Shown here in pieces: positions 24,662 to 34,800 of a DNA stretch of 64,000 nt; the first letter of the stretch is position 1, and every line of letters begins with the position of its first letter. The notes beneath the pieces were generated by a model. It saw only the letters and a program-made list of their open reading frames with translations. It made no database searches and had not been told where the DNA came from. A program made the translations under genes and the position numbers. The stretch is from JBBQKI01 sp038326725. GTDB taxonomy: Bacteria; Bacteroidota; Bacteroidia; Flavobacteriales; Flavobacteriaceae. The DNA is taken from the NCBI GenBank assembly GCA_038326725.1, contig JBBQKI010000008.1:1-64000 (forward strand). Reading direction: 5' to 3'.

Positions 24662-25810
24662 ATGAAAAAAATACTTTTACTCGCGTTTTGCATTTTATGC
24701 AGTTTTCCTTTTTCTGCCCAAACCATTTATGAAGAATTCAATTCCACAAAACTTGGCGGCTCGAGAAGGTTGAAGATTCAGCTTCCCCGGAATTATGAGG
24801 CCAATACCGACAAAGTTTATCCTATAGTCCTAGTGCTGGACGCGGATTACCTTTTTGAGCCAGTAGCCGGGAACGTTGATTATTTCAGCTATTGGGAAGA
24901 CATGCCCGAATCCATTGTGGTAGGCATAATGCAGGCCGACACCCGTTATGACGATGGTTCCTACGATGATGCCAACTATTTGCCAGCAGACAAAGGCGCG
25001 GCTTTTTTTGAATTCATAGGCTTGGAACTGCTCCCCTACATTGACCAAAAATACCGCACGGCAAAATTCATTATTGGGGTTGGGCACGATTTTACAGCGA
25101 ATTTCCTGAATTATTATTTATTTAAAAATCCGCCATTGTTTAATGGCTACATTATTTTAAGTCCCGATTTGGCCCCGATGATGGATGAAAACCTTCCCCC
25201 GCGAATTCCCGCCATCCCCGGGAAAATATTTTATTACCTTGCCACCGGCACGGATGATATAGAGGCTTTGAAGGAAAGCACTGAAGATTTAAACAAAAAG
25301 CTCGCTCCATTAAAAACCGCGAATTTTAATTATTATTTCGACAATTTTGAGGGCGCCACACACTATTCCCTTGCAGCAAAGGGCATTCCTAACGCTTTAG
25401 AGAAAATATTCGCAGTTTATCGCCCCATCAGCAAACAGGAATATACCGATGTATTATTGAAATTGGAAACCCCCATTCATCAATATTTATTGGATAAATA
25501 TGCAACGATTAAAGACCTTTTCGGAATAACAAACCCCATTCGCACAAACGATTATTTTGCCACCGCCACCGCTTCCGAAAAGAAAAAGCAATGGGAATCG
25601 CTTCGCGAGATTGCCACGATGGCAAAAAGGGATTACCCGGATACCGTTTTGGGCGATTATTATTTGGGACGCTATTACGAAGAAACCGGCGATCCCAAAA
25701 AAGCAATGCGTACTTTTCAAGGCGCGTACGATAAAGAAGAAGTAGATTTTATAACCGTGGACATGCTGTTGGACCGGGCCGATAAGATCAAAACAGATTT
25801 CGGGTATTGA
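24662..25810 (+). CDS. Secreted esterase-family alpha/beta hydrolase
   Basis: From the ATG at 24662 (382 residues), a signal peptide (MKKILLLAFCILCSFPFSAQ) precedes an esterase-D/PF00756-like domain: IQLPRNYEANTDKVYPIVLV, LDADYLFEPVAGN, and YIDQKYRTAKFIIGVGHDFT. The nucleophile elbow reads GVGHDF where GxSxG is expected, so the usual Ser is missing. Downstream, FEGATHYSLAAKGIPNAL supplies a His in the right place. Residues about 320-382 look like a TPR pair (GDYYLGRYYEETGDPKKAMR). Family clear, catalytic activity doubtful. An in-frame ATG at 24614 would hide the signal peptide and is not preferred. Confidence 0.8.
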   Translation: MKKILLLAFCILCSFPFSAQTIYEEFNSTKLGGSRRLKIQLPRNYEANTDKVYPIVLVLDADYLFEPVAGNVDYFSYWEDMPESIVVGIMQADTRYDDGSYDDANYLPADKGAAFFEFIGLELLPYIDQKYRTAKFIIGVGHDFTANFLNYYLFKNPPLFNGYIILSPDLAPMMDENLPPRIPAIPGKIFYYLATGTDDIEALKESTEDLNKKLAPLKTANFNYYFDNFEGATHYSLAAKGIPNALEKIFAVYRPISKQEYTDVLLKLETPIHQYLLDKYATIKDLFGITNPIRTNDYFATATASEKKKQWESLREIATMAKRDYPDTVLGDYYLGRYYEETGDPKKAMRTFQGAYDKEEVDFITVDMLLDRADKIKTDFGY

Positions 25811-25812
25811 TA

Positions 25813-27174
25813 ATGTCCAAAACCAAAACCATTTTTTTCTGCCAAAATTGCGGTGCCCAATATTCCAAATGGCAGGGCCAGTGCACGGCTTGCAAAGAAT
25901 GGAACACAGTTGCGGAGGAAGTGGTTCAAAAAGCCGAAAAATCAAGCTGGAAAACTTCGGAAAACCCATTGAAGAAGGTAGCCAAACCCCAACGGATCTC
26001 TGAAATTTCCAATCAATCCGAAGTCCGGCTCAATACTAAAAACAACGAACTAAACCGTGTTTTGGGCGGTGGCCTTGTTCCAGGATCACTTACCCTTTTG
26101 GGCGGCGAACCGGGGATCGGGAAAAGCACGCTTATGTTGCAAATCGCTTTGCAACTTCCCTATAAAACCCTTTATGTTTCCGGCGAAGAAAGTGCTCAGC
26201 AAATTAAAATGAGGGCCGAGAGAATTCAGCCCGTTTCGGAAAATTGCTACATTTTAACCGAAACCAAAACTCAAAATATTTTTCGGCAAATTGAAGAAAC
26301 CGAACCGGACATCGTTGTTGTTGATTCCATTCAAACATTGCACACAGATTATATCGAAAGCAGCCCCGGCAGTATTTCGCAAATTCGGGAATGTACAGCC
26401 GAGCTCATAAAATTTGCAAAGGAAACCGCGACCCCGGTTATTTTGATTGGCCACATCACCAAGGACGGCAGTATTGCCGGCCCGAAGGTTTTGGAACACA
26501 TGGTGGACACCGTGCTGCAGTTTGAGGGCGACCGCAACCATATTTACAGGATTTTACGAGCCAACAAAAACCGTTTTGGCAGCACCAACGAACTGGGAAT
26601 TTATGAAATGCAAGGTTCCGGTTTACGAGAGGTTTCCAACCCTTCGGAAATATTAATATCCAAAAACGAGGAAGAATTAAGCGGGACGGCGATTTCCGCA
26701 ACGCTCGAAGGAATGCGACCATTGATGATTGAAATTCAAGCTTTGGTGAGCACCGCTGTTTACGGAACACCTCAACGTAGTGCCACCGGCTACAATGCAA
26801 AACGGTTAAATATGATCTTAGCAGTACTTGAAAAACGCGCGGGATTCAAACTGGGCGCAAAAGATGTTTTTTTAAATGTAACTGGTGGTATAACTGTGGA
26901 CGACCCAGCAATTGATCTTGCAGTGGTTGCCGCCGTGCTTTCCTCAAATATCGATATTGCCATTGATAAAACCCTATGTTTTGCCGCCGAAATTGGCCTT
27001 GCCGGCGAAGTGAGACCTGTTACCAGAATTGACCAACGCATTTTGGAAGCCGAAAAACTGGGGTTTACTTCAATCGTTATTTCCAAATATTGTAAAATCC
27101 CAAAAACAGATTCCCAAATCAATATCATCAAAGTGGCGAAGGTGCACGATGTGGTGAAGCATTTGTTTGGTTAA
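25813..27174 (+). CDS. radA: DNA repair protein RadA
   Basis: RecA-related ATPase that drives branch migration in recombination. 453 residues from ATG 25813: zinc finger C-x2-C (FFCQNCG) with C-x2-C (CTACKEWNT), Walker A GGEPGIGKST, LYVSGEESAQQIKMRAERI, Walker B IVVVDSIQTLHT, the RadA signature NKNRFGSTNE, and a Lon-like C-terminal part (LNVTGGITVDDPAIDLAVV). It starts 2 nt after the esterase stop. A TTG start two codons upstream is less likely. Confidence 0.97.
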   Translation: MSKTKTIFFCQNCGAQYSKWQGQCTACKEWNTVAEEVVQKAEKSSWKTSENPLKKVAKPQRISEISNQSEVRLNTKNNELNRVLGGGLVPGSLTLLGGEPGIGKSTLMLQIALQLPYKTLYVSGEESAQQIKMRAERIQPVSENCYILTETKTQNIFRQIEETEPDIVVVDSIQTLHTDYIESSPGSISQIRECTAELIKFAKETATPVILIGHITKDGSIAGPKVLEHMVDTVLQFEGDRNHIYRILRANKNRFGSTNELGIYEMQGSGLREVSNPSEILISKNEEELSGTAISATLEGMRPLMIEIQALVSTAVYGTPQRSATGYNAKRLNMILAVLEKRAGFKLGAKDVFLNVTGGITVDDPAIDLAVVAAVLSSNIDIAIDKTLCFAAEIGLAGEVRPVTRIDQRILEAEKLGFTSIVISKYCKIPKTDSQINIIKVAKVHDVVKHLFG

Positions 27175-27246
27175 TTTTGTTATAAAGCAAAGGGTTACAG
27201 TTTTAATTTCAAAGCTTTGGCATTATTCCTGCATTTAAAACCCGCT

Positions 27247-28383
27247 ATGATTAAAAAAATTATCCTCCCTTTTATTACAGCCATCGTTTTGCTTTCCAGC
27301 TGCAAGCAGATTCAAAAAGCAACCGATGTTATTACGCAACCCACCGCCCGGGAAATGTATGAACGTAATTTTGAAAAAGGCGATCCTAATATTTCCGCTT
27401 GGAAATATGCTTTTGAAACAGCCCGGCGCGACAGCCTTCAAATCACCTTGCCCTATTTGGAGCATGGGGTTTTTGACCCTGCCTCCCTTTCGGTGTACAG
27501 TTATAACCTTCAATTAAGGGAAGGCGAAAAGATAATTGTGGAAATCGATAAAACCATCGATTCCGTTTCAGTTTTCATTGACCTTTTTCAAATAAAAAAA
27601 GACACAACGCAAACATTGAAACCCATGATTTCAAACGATAGGGATGCTGAATCCATTTCTTTCGACATTGCTGAATCCTCTTTTTATAAAATAATTGTTC
27701 AGCCAGAAATGAGTCGGCAAACTGCTTTTAGCATAAAAATTTATGCCCGGCCCAGCTACGCTTTCCCCGTAAGCGGCGTGGACAACAAGGCAATTCAAAG
27801 CTTTTGGGCCGATGTACGAGATGGCGGCAACCGTTCCCACGAAGGGGTCGATATTTTTGCGGATAAGGGAACACCGGTGATTGCAGTAACCGATGGGCGC
27901 GTTGGGTTTACTGGCGAACGAGGTTTGGGAGGAAAGCAAGTTTGGCTGCGTGACGGCCTTTTCGGAAAATCAATTTATTACGCCCATTTGGACAGCATCA
28001 ATGTAAAATCCGGAATTACCGTGAAAAGGGGCGATACACTTGGTTTTGTGGGGAACACCGGCAACGCCAAAACCACGAAACCACATTTGCATTTCGGGAT
28101 TTACAAAAGCACCACGGGCCCTGTGAATCCGCTGCCCTACATAAAAATCACTGAAATACCCGAGTTTGAAAAATCACTTTCATCGGTTTTGGGGAAAATT
28201 AAATCCAATAATGCTACTATTCGTAAAGGCCCTTCCACGGCTTTCAGGGAAATATTGAATTTGAAAAAATCCGATTCGGTGCAAATTTTGGGAAAGGCAG
28301 AAAAATGGTACCACATTTCGGCTGCCGACACTTTGAAAGGCTTCATGCACGAATCGCTCGTCGAGGAAATTCCCTTAAATTAA
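27247..28383 (+). CDS. M23 metallopeptidase lipoprotein with SH3-like tail
   Basis: 378 residues from the ATG at 27247; lipoprotein signal MIKKIILPFITAIVLLSSCK (lipobox Cys). The LytM/M23 zinc domain (about 190-295) has HEGVDIF (His and Asp ligands) and KPHLHFGIY (HxH). Residues 300-378 resemble a bacterial SH3 domain (NATIRKGPSTAFREILNLKK). Activity: peptidoglycan endopeptidase acting in the periplasm, with all catalytic ligands present. An ATG at 27217 would place the signal peptide internally. It follows radA by 72 nt. Confidence 0.88.
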   Translation: MIKKIILPFITAIVLLSSCKQIQKATDVITQPTAREMYERNFEKGDPNISAWKYAFETARRDSLQITLPYLEHGVFDPASLSVYSYNLQLREGEKIIVEIDKTIDSVSVFIDLFQIKKDTTQTLKPMISNDRDAESISFDIAESSFYKIIVQPEMSRQTAFSIKIYARPSYAFPVSGVDNKAIQSFWADVRDGGNRSHEGVDIFADKGTPVIAVTDGRVGFTGERGLGGKQVWLRDGLFGKSIYYAHLDSINVKSGITVKRGDTLGFVGNTGNAKTTKPHLHFGIYKSTTGPVNPLPYIKITEIPEFEKSLSSVLGKIKSNNATIRKGPSTAFREILNLKKSDSVQILGKAEKWYHISAADTLKGFMHESLVEEIPLN

Positions 28384-28449
28384 TCGTAAATTTTCTTTTA
28401 AAACGGACGGTAAAGGTATCTTTAAGTTTCATCCCAAAAAATATCCGCC

Positions 28450-29811
28450 ATGTCCATTTTCTCAAAAATCAAACAAACCATTTCTTTAATGCGAAATGTT
28501 GATCTTGACGCATTGGCCACAATTTCAAAAAAAATAAATATTCCCGAAACCATGGCCGCGCTCGGTAAAATGGACGACCGCCAACTTTCCGGTCTTATGA
28601 AAATGCTAAAAAGCCAAGGCAAAAAAGGGAAGAAGAAATTGCCGCCCATCGATGGCGATTTTTATGATTTAAGTTTAAAGCTTTCACCCGAACAGCGCCA
28701 AATTCAACTGAAAATCCGCAATTTCATGGAAGATGAAATAAAACCCATCGCCAATGAATTTTGGAACAAGGCCGAATTTCCCCATCACATTATCCCCAAA
28801 ATGGCCGAACTCAACGTCTGCGGTTTGGCTTATGAAGGTTACGGTTGCCCGAACCAAGCTTTTTTAATGGAAGGCATTTTGGCCATGGAAATGGCTCGGG
28901 TGGATGTTTCCATTTCCACCTTTTTCGGTGTGCACAGCGGGTTGGCGATGGGCTCCATTTACCTTTGCGGAAGCGAGGAACAAAAACAGGAATGGCTTCC
29001 CAAAATGCAAAAACTAGAACTCATTGGCGCCTTTGGATTGACAGAGCCGGAAGTGGGTTCCGCCGTTGCGGGCGGACTTGGAACAACTTGTAGGTTGGTT
29101 GGGGATGAATGGATTTTAAACGGTCAAAAAAAATGGATAGGAAATGCTACTTTTTCTGATGTAACCATCATTTGGGCACGTGATGAAGCTTCGGACCAAG
29201 TAAAAGGCTTTTTGGTGCGTAAAGGAAATCCCGGCTTTTCAGCCGAAAAAATGAAGGATAAAATGGCGCTTCGAACGGTTCAAAATGCTCTTATTACCTT
29301 AACAGATTGTCGTGTCCCCGAAAGTGACCGTTTACAAAAAGCGGAGTCTTTCAGAAATACTGCGGAAGTTTTAAAAATGACACGCGCCGCAGTGGCTTGG
29401 CAAGCAGTGGGCTGCGCGCGGGGTGCGTATGAAAGTGCCCTGAAATACACAAAAAAAAGGGAACAGTTTGGTCGGCCCATCGCTTCGTTTCAATTAATTC
29501 AAAACCATTTGGTGGAAATGGTGGCCAACCTCACCGCTATGCAAACCATGTGCTTCCGCCTTTCGGAACTGCAGGATCAAGAATTGCTGACGGATGAACA
29601 TGCTTCACTTGCCAAGGTCTTTTGCAGTATGCGAACACGTGATGTTGTTAGCCGCGCCCGCGAAGTAATGGGCGGCAACGGAATTCTTTTGGAATATGAT
29701 GTCGCCCGTTTTGTCGCCGATGCAGAAGCAATTTATTCCTACGAAGGCACAAAAGAAATCAATACATTGATTGTGGGTCGCGCTATTACGGGTTTTAGCG
29801 CGTTTGTGTAA
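28450..29811 (+). CDS. Acyl-CoA dehydrogenase family protein
   Basis: FAD enzyme of fatty-acid or branched-acid oxidation. 453 residues with a 55-residue N-terminal extension, GAFGLTEPEVGSAVAGGLGT, WILNGQKKWIGNATFSDV, and a C-terminal ARFVADAEAIYSYEGTKEIN, with the catalytic Glu in YEGT as in glutaryl-CoA dehydrogenase and acyl-CoA oxidase 4. The C-terminal REQFGRPIASFQLIQNHLVEM helix is typical. Substrate not decided; glutaryl-CoA dehydrogenase-like is the closest feel. It follows the M23 gene by 66 nt. Confidence 0.9.
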   Translation: MSIFSKIKQTISLMRNVDLDALATISKKINIPETMAALGKMDDRQLSGLMKMLKSQGKKGKKKLPPIDGDFYDLSLKLSPEQRQIQLKIRNFMEDEIKPIANEFWNKAEFPHHIIPKMAELNVCGLAYEGYGCPNQAFLMEGILAMEMARVDVSISTFFGVHSGLAMGSIYLCGSEEQKQEWLPKMQKLELIGAFGLTEPEVGSAVAGGLGTTCRLVGDEWILNGQKKWIGNATFSDVTIIWARDEASDQVKGFLVRKGNPGFSAEKMKDKMALRTVQNALITLTDCRVPESDRLQKAESFRNTAEVLKMTRAAVAWQAVGCARGAYESALKYTKKREQFGRPIASFQLIQNHLVEMVANLTAMQTMCFRLSELQDQELLTDEHASLAKVFCSMRTRDVVSRAREVMGGNGILLEYDVARFVADAEAIYSYEGTKEINTLIVGRAITGFSAFV

Positions 29812-29834
29812 CCACCCCGTCCGCAAATGCAGAC

Positions 29835-29906
29835 ACCCCTCCTTGAAAAAAGGAGGAGAACAGTTCCTCCCCTATTTTCAAGGGGAGGTGCCGAAGGCGG
29901 AGGGGT
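29835..29906. repeat. Palindromic interspersed repeat
   Basis: An outer ACCCCTCC/GGAGGGGT pair encloses two inner hairpins (CCTCCTT/AAGGAGG and CCTCCCC/GGGGAGG). The right end meets the stop of the aldo/keto reductase gene. It lies between two convergent genes, so it could also help end both transcripts. Confidence 0.75.
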
Positions 29907-30943
29907 TAGGGGGCTGGATTTGGAATTTGATTATGAACTGCATCGATTTCTGTGAGAATTTCTTTAGAAAGTGAAATGTTGATACTTTCAATATTTTCTG
30001 AAAGTTGCTCGATGGAAGTGGCGCCTATAATCGGGGCGGTCACGAATTTCTTCTGAAGTATAAATGCCAAAGCCAAATGAGTAAAACTTAAATTGTGCTT
30101 TTTGGTGATTGCATAATATTTTTCGGTTGCTTCCAATGCTTGTTTGCTGCTATAGCGTGTGTACTGCTTAAACTGGTTTATCCGAGAATTTTCATCAGCC
30201 TTTCCGTTTAAATATTTTCCGGTAAGCGTTCCAAAGCCTAAAGGCGAATAGGCCATATAGCCTATATTTTCTCTTTGGAGGATTTCTGAAAGACCAATTT
30301 CATCTTTTCTGTTTACCAAATTGAATGGATTTTGAACGGAAACAATTTTCAGTTTACCTTTTCGTGCTTCTTCAATACAGCGCATTACGCCGAAAGGAGT
30401 TTCATTTGAAATTCCGATATGGCGAATTTTCCCAGCTTTTTCGAATTCTTCCAAATGGGTTAGTACTTCAGCAAAATTATCTCTCCAAATTTCGTCTTCA
30501 CTGTGGGTATAATCCCGCTGTCCAAAATAATTCGTGCCGCGATCGGGCCAATGAAGTTGATATAAATCGATATAATCGGTTTGTAATCTTTTCAAACTTT
30601 TATTAATGGCGTCTTCCAAGGATTTTTTGCTGAAATCCAAAGGCTTTCGAATGTGGTCCATATTTCGGCTCGGACCAGCAATTTTGGAACTGATAATTAA
30701 ATCTTCGCGGTTCTTCTTTTTTGCAAGCCAATTCCCGATATAAGTTTCCGTACTTCCTTGGGTTTCTGCGCGGGCAGGCACGGGATACATTTCGGCGCAA
30801 TCTATAAAATTTATTCCTTTTTCAGTGGCGAAATCGAGTTGTTCGTGGGCTTCGGCTTCAGTGTTTTGCTGGCCCCAAGTCATGGTGCCAAGGCAAAGTT
30901 TGCTTATTTTTAAATCTGTATTTGGGAGGGTTGTGTAATTCAT
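29906..30943 (-). CDS. NADP(H)-dependent aldo/keto reductase
   Basis: TIM-barrel oxidoreductase of the Tas type. 345 residues: LGTMTWGQQNTEAEAHEQLD, INFIDCAEMYPVPAR (catalytic Asp and Tyr), IISSKIAG (Lys), DLYQLHWPDRGTNYFG (His), and a C-terminal coenzyme site APIIGATSIEQLSENI. Substrate not defined. The last codons run into the palindromic repeat. Downstream of exonuclease III on the same strand with a 63-nt gap. Confidence 0.92.
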   Translation of the reverse strand: MNYTTLPNTDLKISKLCLGTMTWGQQNTEAEAHEQLDFATEKGINFIDCAEMYPVPARAETQGSTETYIGNWLAKKKNREDLIISSKIAGPSRNMDHIRKPLDFSKKSLEDAINKSLKRLQTDYIDLYQLHWPDRGTNYFGQRDYTHSEDEIWRDNFAEVLTHLEEFEKAGKIRHIGISNETPFGVMRCIEEARKGKLKIVSVQNPFNLVNRKDEIGLSEILQRENIGYMAYSPLGFGTLTGKYLNGKADENSRINQFKQYTRYSSKQALEATEKYYAITKKHNLSFTHLALAFILQKKFVTAPIIGATSIEQLSENIESINISLSKEILTEIDAVHNQIPNPAP

Positions 30944-31006
30944 TAAGTATTATTTATTGATATTTTTTTTCTCCTATTGGGATGAGTCCTGATGAGATTT
31001 CCGCCT

Positions 31007-31774
31007 TTAAGAAAATTCCAACTCCACCAAAAGCGGACAATGATCGCTGTGCAGCGCATCGGGAAGTATTACGGCACGCTTCAGGTTTTTTTCCAATGGA
31101 TTGGAAACCATCGAATAATCAATTCTCCAACCTTTGTTATTGCCTCTTGCGCCTGCCCGATAACTCCACCAAGTATAATGGTGCGGTTCTTTATTGAAAT
31201 GGCGAAAACTATCTATAAATCCGCTTTTCATAAAACCGTCCAGCCATTTTCTTTCAACGGGCAAAAACCCGGAAACATTAGCATTCCGGATTGGGTCGTG
31301 AATGTCGATTGCTTCGTGGCAAATGTTGTAATCGCCGCAAATAACGAGGTTGGGGAAATCTTTTTTCAATTCGTTAATATAATTTTGAAAATCTGCCATA
31401 TAAGTGAATTTATGCTCCAACCGGTCGATGTTCGTCCCACTCGGCAAGTACAAGCTCATCACCGAAACTTCGTCAAAATCTACCCGAAGGTTCCGGCCTT
31501 CTTTATCCATATGTTGAATTCCTGTTCCATATTCCACGTGGTTGGGTTTTATTTTTGATAGAATCGCCACCCCGCTATAGCCTTTTTTTTCGGCACTGAA
31601 CCAATAGTGGAACGGATACCCCGCATTTTCGATTGCCGCGATTTCAACTTGGTCAAAATTTGCTTTGGTTTCCTGAAGGCAGATAACATCAGGGTTTGCC
31701 ATTTGCAACCATTCTATAAAACCTTTCCGCATGGCGGCGCGGATGCCGTTTACATTGTATGAAATAATCTTCAT
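31007..31774 (-). CDS. xth: Exodeoxyribonuclease III / AP endonuclease
   Basis: Base-excision repair enzyme. From ATG 31774: MKIISYNVNGIRAAMRKGF, catalytic Glu in VICLQETKA, VICGDYNICHEAID (Asp/Asn), and HSDHCPLLVELEFS (Asp-His). 255 residues, normal length. A TTG one codon upstream is less likely. Divergent from the large surface-protein gene at 31898. Confidence 0.96.
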   Translation of the reverse strand: MKIISYNVNGIRAAMRKGFIEWLQMANPDVICLQETKANFDQVEIAAIENAGYPFHYWFSAEKKGYSGVAILSKIKPNHVEYGTGIQHMDKEGRNLRVDFDEVSVMSLYLPSGTNIDRLEHKFTYMADFQNYINELKKDFPNLVICGDYNICHEAIDIHDPIRNANVSGFLPVERKWLDGFMKSGFIDSFRHFNKEPHHYTWWSYRAGARGNNKGWRIDYSMVSNPLEKNLKRAVILPDALHSDHCPLLVELEFS

Positions 31775-31897
31775 CAAGAGCTGTTTTTACAAATTCGTGC
31801 TAATTTAAATAACATTGTATTTTTACCGGGCCCATTGCGGGATTATTTTCAAATTAGTTGCGCAAAATATAATCGTGGCCGTGAAGTTGTATAGGTA

Positions 31898-34800
31898 ATG
31901 AAATCCACTTTCTTTCTTTGTTTCATATTAATTGCCGGATTTGCCCATTCACAGGGCATTCCCTCAAATTATCGAAGCAAAACAATTGCCGTTTCCGATA
32001 CGGTGGCTGTAGACAGCGTGAGTATAAATCCGCTTCGGTTCGAGTTATTTGACAGAAACGGGAAGGTTTTGGATAGGGAAAAATATACCATTGATTTTGA
32101 AAAATCCATCTTAATTCTTTCCGAAGAAATAAAACAATCCGAAGATTCCATTACCATTAATTACTTGAAATATCCCGAGTTTATGACCCGAGATTATTTT
32201 ATGCTGGACCCAAAACTGATCGTTGAAGATACCGGGGCTATGGAGCGTTTGTACGCTTTGGACCAAAGTACGAAAGAAAACGATTTCACTCCTTTTGACG
32301 GGCTTAATACTTCCGGGAGCATTTCCCGCGGAATTACCATTGGCAACAATCAAAATACAGTAGTGAATTCCGAGCTCGACCTTCAGATTACAGGGAAATT
32401 AAGCGACAAGGTGTCCATCCGGGCCTCCATTCAAGATGCAAATATTCCCACCCAAGAAGGCGGTTATTCACAAAGTTTGGATGAATTTGACCAGATTTTC
32501 ATCGAACTTTTCAGCGACAATTGGAACATCCGCGCGGGCGATGTGGACCTTCAAAATCAAAAAAGCTATTTCGGGAATTTTATAAAAAAAGTACAGGGAA
32601 TTTCACTTTCCGGTACGCTGAACCACGCCGATGGTTCCAAAACCAGTGCTTTTTTAGCCGGGGCTTTAGTACGGGGGGTTTTTTCGCGAAGTGAATTTAT
32701 TGGGCAGGAAGGCAACCAAGGGCCATACAAACTTGTGGGGCCAAACGGGGAGCTTTTTATTTTGATCGTTTCGGGAAGCGAAAGGGTTTATGTGAACGGT
32801 TTGCTGTTGCAACGTGGAGAAAATGAAGATTATATAATAGATTACAACGCCGGCGAGATCAAGTTTAACCCCACCTATCCCATCACTTCTAATATGCGGA
32901 TTACCGTGGAATATCAATTTACAGATAGGAATTATACTCGTTTTATAGGTTTCGGCGGGGGCAATTATTCCAGCGATAAATTGGACATTGGGGTTTATGT
33001 TTATTCTGAAAATGATGCGAAAAACCAGCCTTTACAACAAAATCTTTCCGAAGCCCAAGTTGATATTTTACAAGCGGCGGGGGATGAAATGGAACAAATG
33101 ACCGCCCCTTCCGCCGTGCCGGATACCTATTCCGATAACAAAATCTTGTACCGAAAAGACATCGTTAACGGGATTGAAGTTTTCGTTTTTTCCAGCAATC
33201 CGGAAGATGAACTTTTTAACGTTCGTTTCAGTTTTGTGGGCGAAAATATGGGCAATTATATCGTTAGCGATATAAACACAATTAATCGGGTTTTTGAATA
33301 TATTGCCCCTTTGAACGGTATTCCCCAAGGAAATTACGAGCCCGTTATTAGATTGAAGGCCCCTGTAAAATTACAGGTTGGGGGGCTAAACGGGAGTTTT
33401 CGGCCTTCGGAAAAAACCCTTATAAATTTTGAAATTGCAGGAAGTAAAAACGACCTCAACCTTTTTTCGGACATCGATGATGGCAACAACGATGGTTTCG
33501 CAGGAAGGTTGGATGTGCGGCAAAACTTGCTCACCACCACCGATACTTTAAAAGTAAACGGTTTTAGCTCCATCGATTTTATAAGCGTGGATTTTAGGAG
33601 CATTGAGCGGATTTATAATATAGAATTCAATCGAGATTGGAATTTAATCAATCCCGTGGGAAACCAACGATTTGTTATTTCTGGGATAGAAGCCTATCAT
33701 CCGCGGATTGGCGGAGGACGCTATGAATTTCAAAACCTGGATTTTTCAGAAAATTTCAGCGGTTTCCGTCACGTAATTTCTTCTGAAATAAAATTGAATA
33801 AATTCAGGCTACGCACCAATGGCAGTTATTTAAAAAGCAAGGGCGATTCATTGGATTCAAAATTCTTCAGGTTTAGCAATACCACCGTTTATGAAATGAA
33901 AAAAGCCTGGGTCGGCGGAAAAGTAGCGTTGGAAAATAATCAAGTACAGCAAATCTCCACCGATAGTTTAACCCCTGTAAGCCAAAAATATGATTCTTTT
34001 GAAATTTTTTCTGGCATCGGAGATAGCACCAATGTTTTTGTGGAGGCGGGGTATCAATACCGCGTTAACGATAGTGTTCGGAATGCCATTTTGCAAAAAG
34101 TAAATACCTCCAACACCTATTATTTAAAATCCCGTTTGATCAATTCCGAAAACACACAGCTTTCAGTTTTTGCCAATTATAGGATGTTGAAAGATGAGGA
34201 TGGCGAAGAGGAAGATGAAAAATCGTTGAACTCTCGTATTCTTTACAACCAATCTTTGTTGCAAGGTGGTATCCTTTTGAACACAGCGTTGGAATCAAAC
34301 AACGGGGTAATCGCGCAACAGGAATTTACCTACCTAAAAACCGAGCCGGGTGAAGGGATTTACACTTGGAACGATTACAACAACAACGGGGTACAGGAAC
34401 TGGAAGAATTTGAAGTGGCCCAATTTCAGGATGAAGCGGAGTACATCCGGATTTTGCTGCCAAACCAGGTTTTCCTGAAAATACGGGAAAATAAATTTAG
34501 TCAAATTTTAACATTAAACCCCCAAAGCTGGAGCTCGAAAGAAGGTTTCAAAAAAGTACTTTCGCATTTTTACAACCAAACTTCCTATGTTTTGGATAGA
34601 AAAGTGAGGCGTGATAACGATGGTTTCAACATAAACCCGTTTTTGGATGGAGATGAAGATCAACTTGGATTGACGCTGAATTTTCGGAACGCATTGTTCT
34701 TTAACAGAGGGAAACAACGTTACACTACCAGCTATACTTACATAAAAACTTCAAGCGATAATTTACTTGCCGTGGGATTGCAAAGCAATATTTTGGAAAG

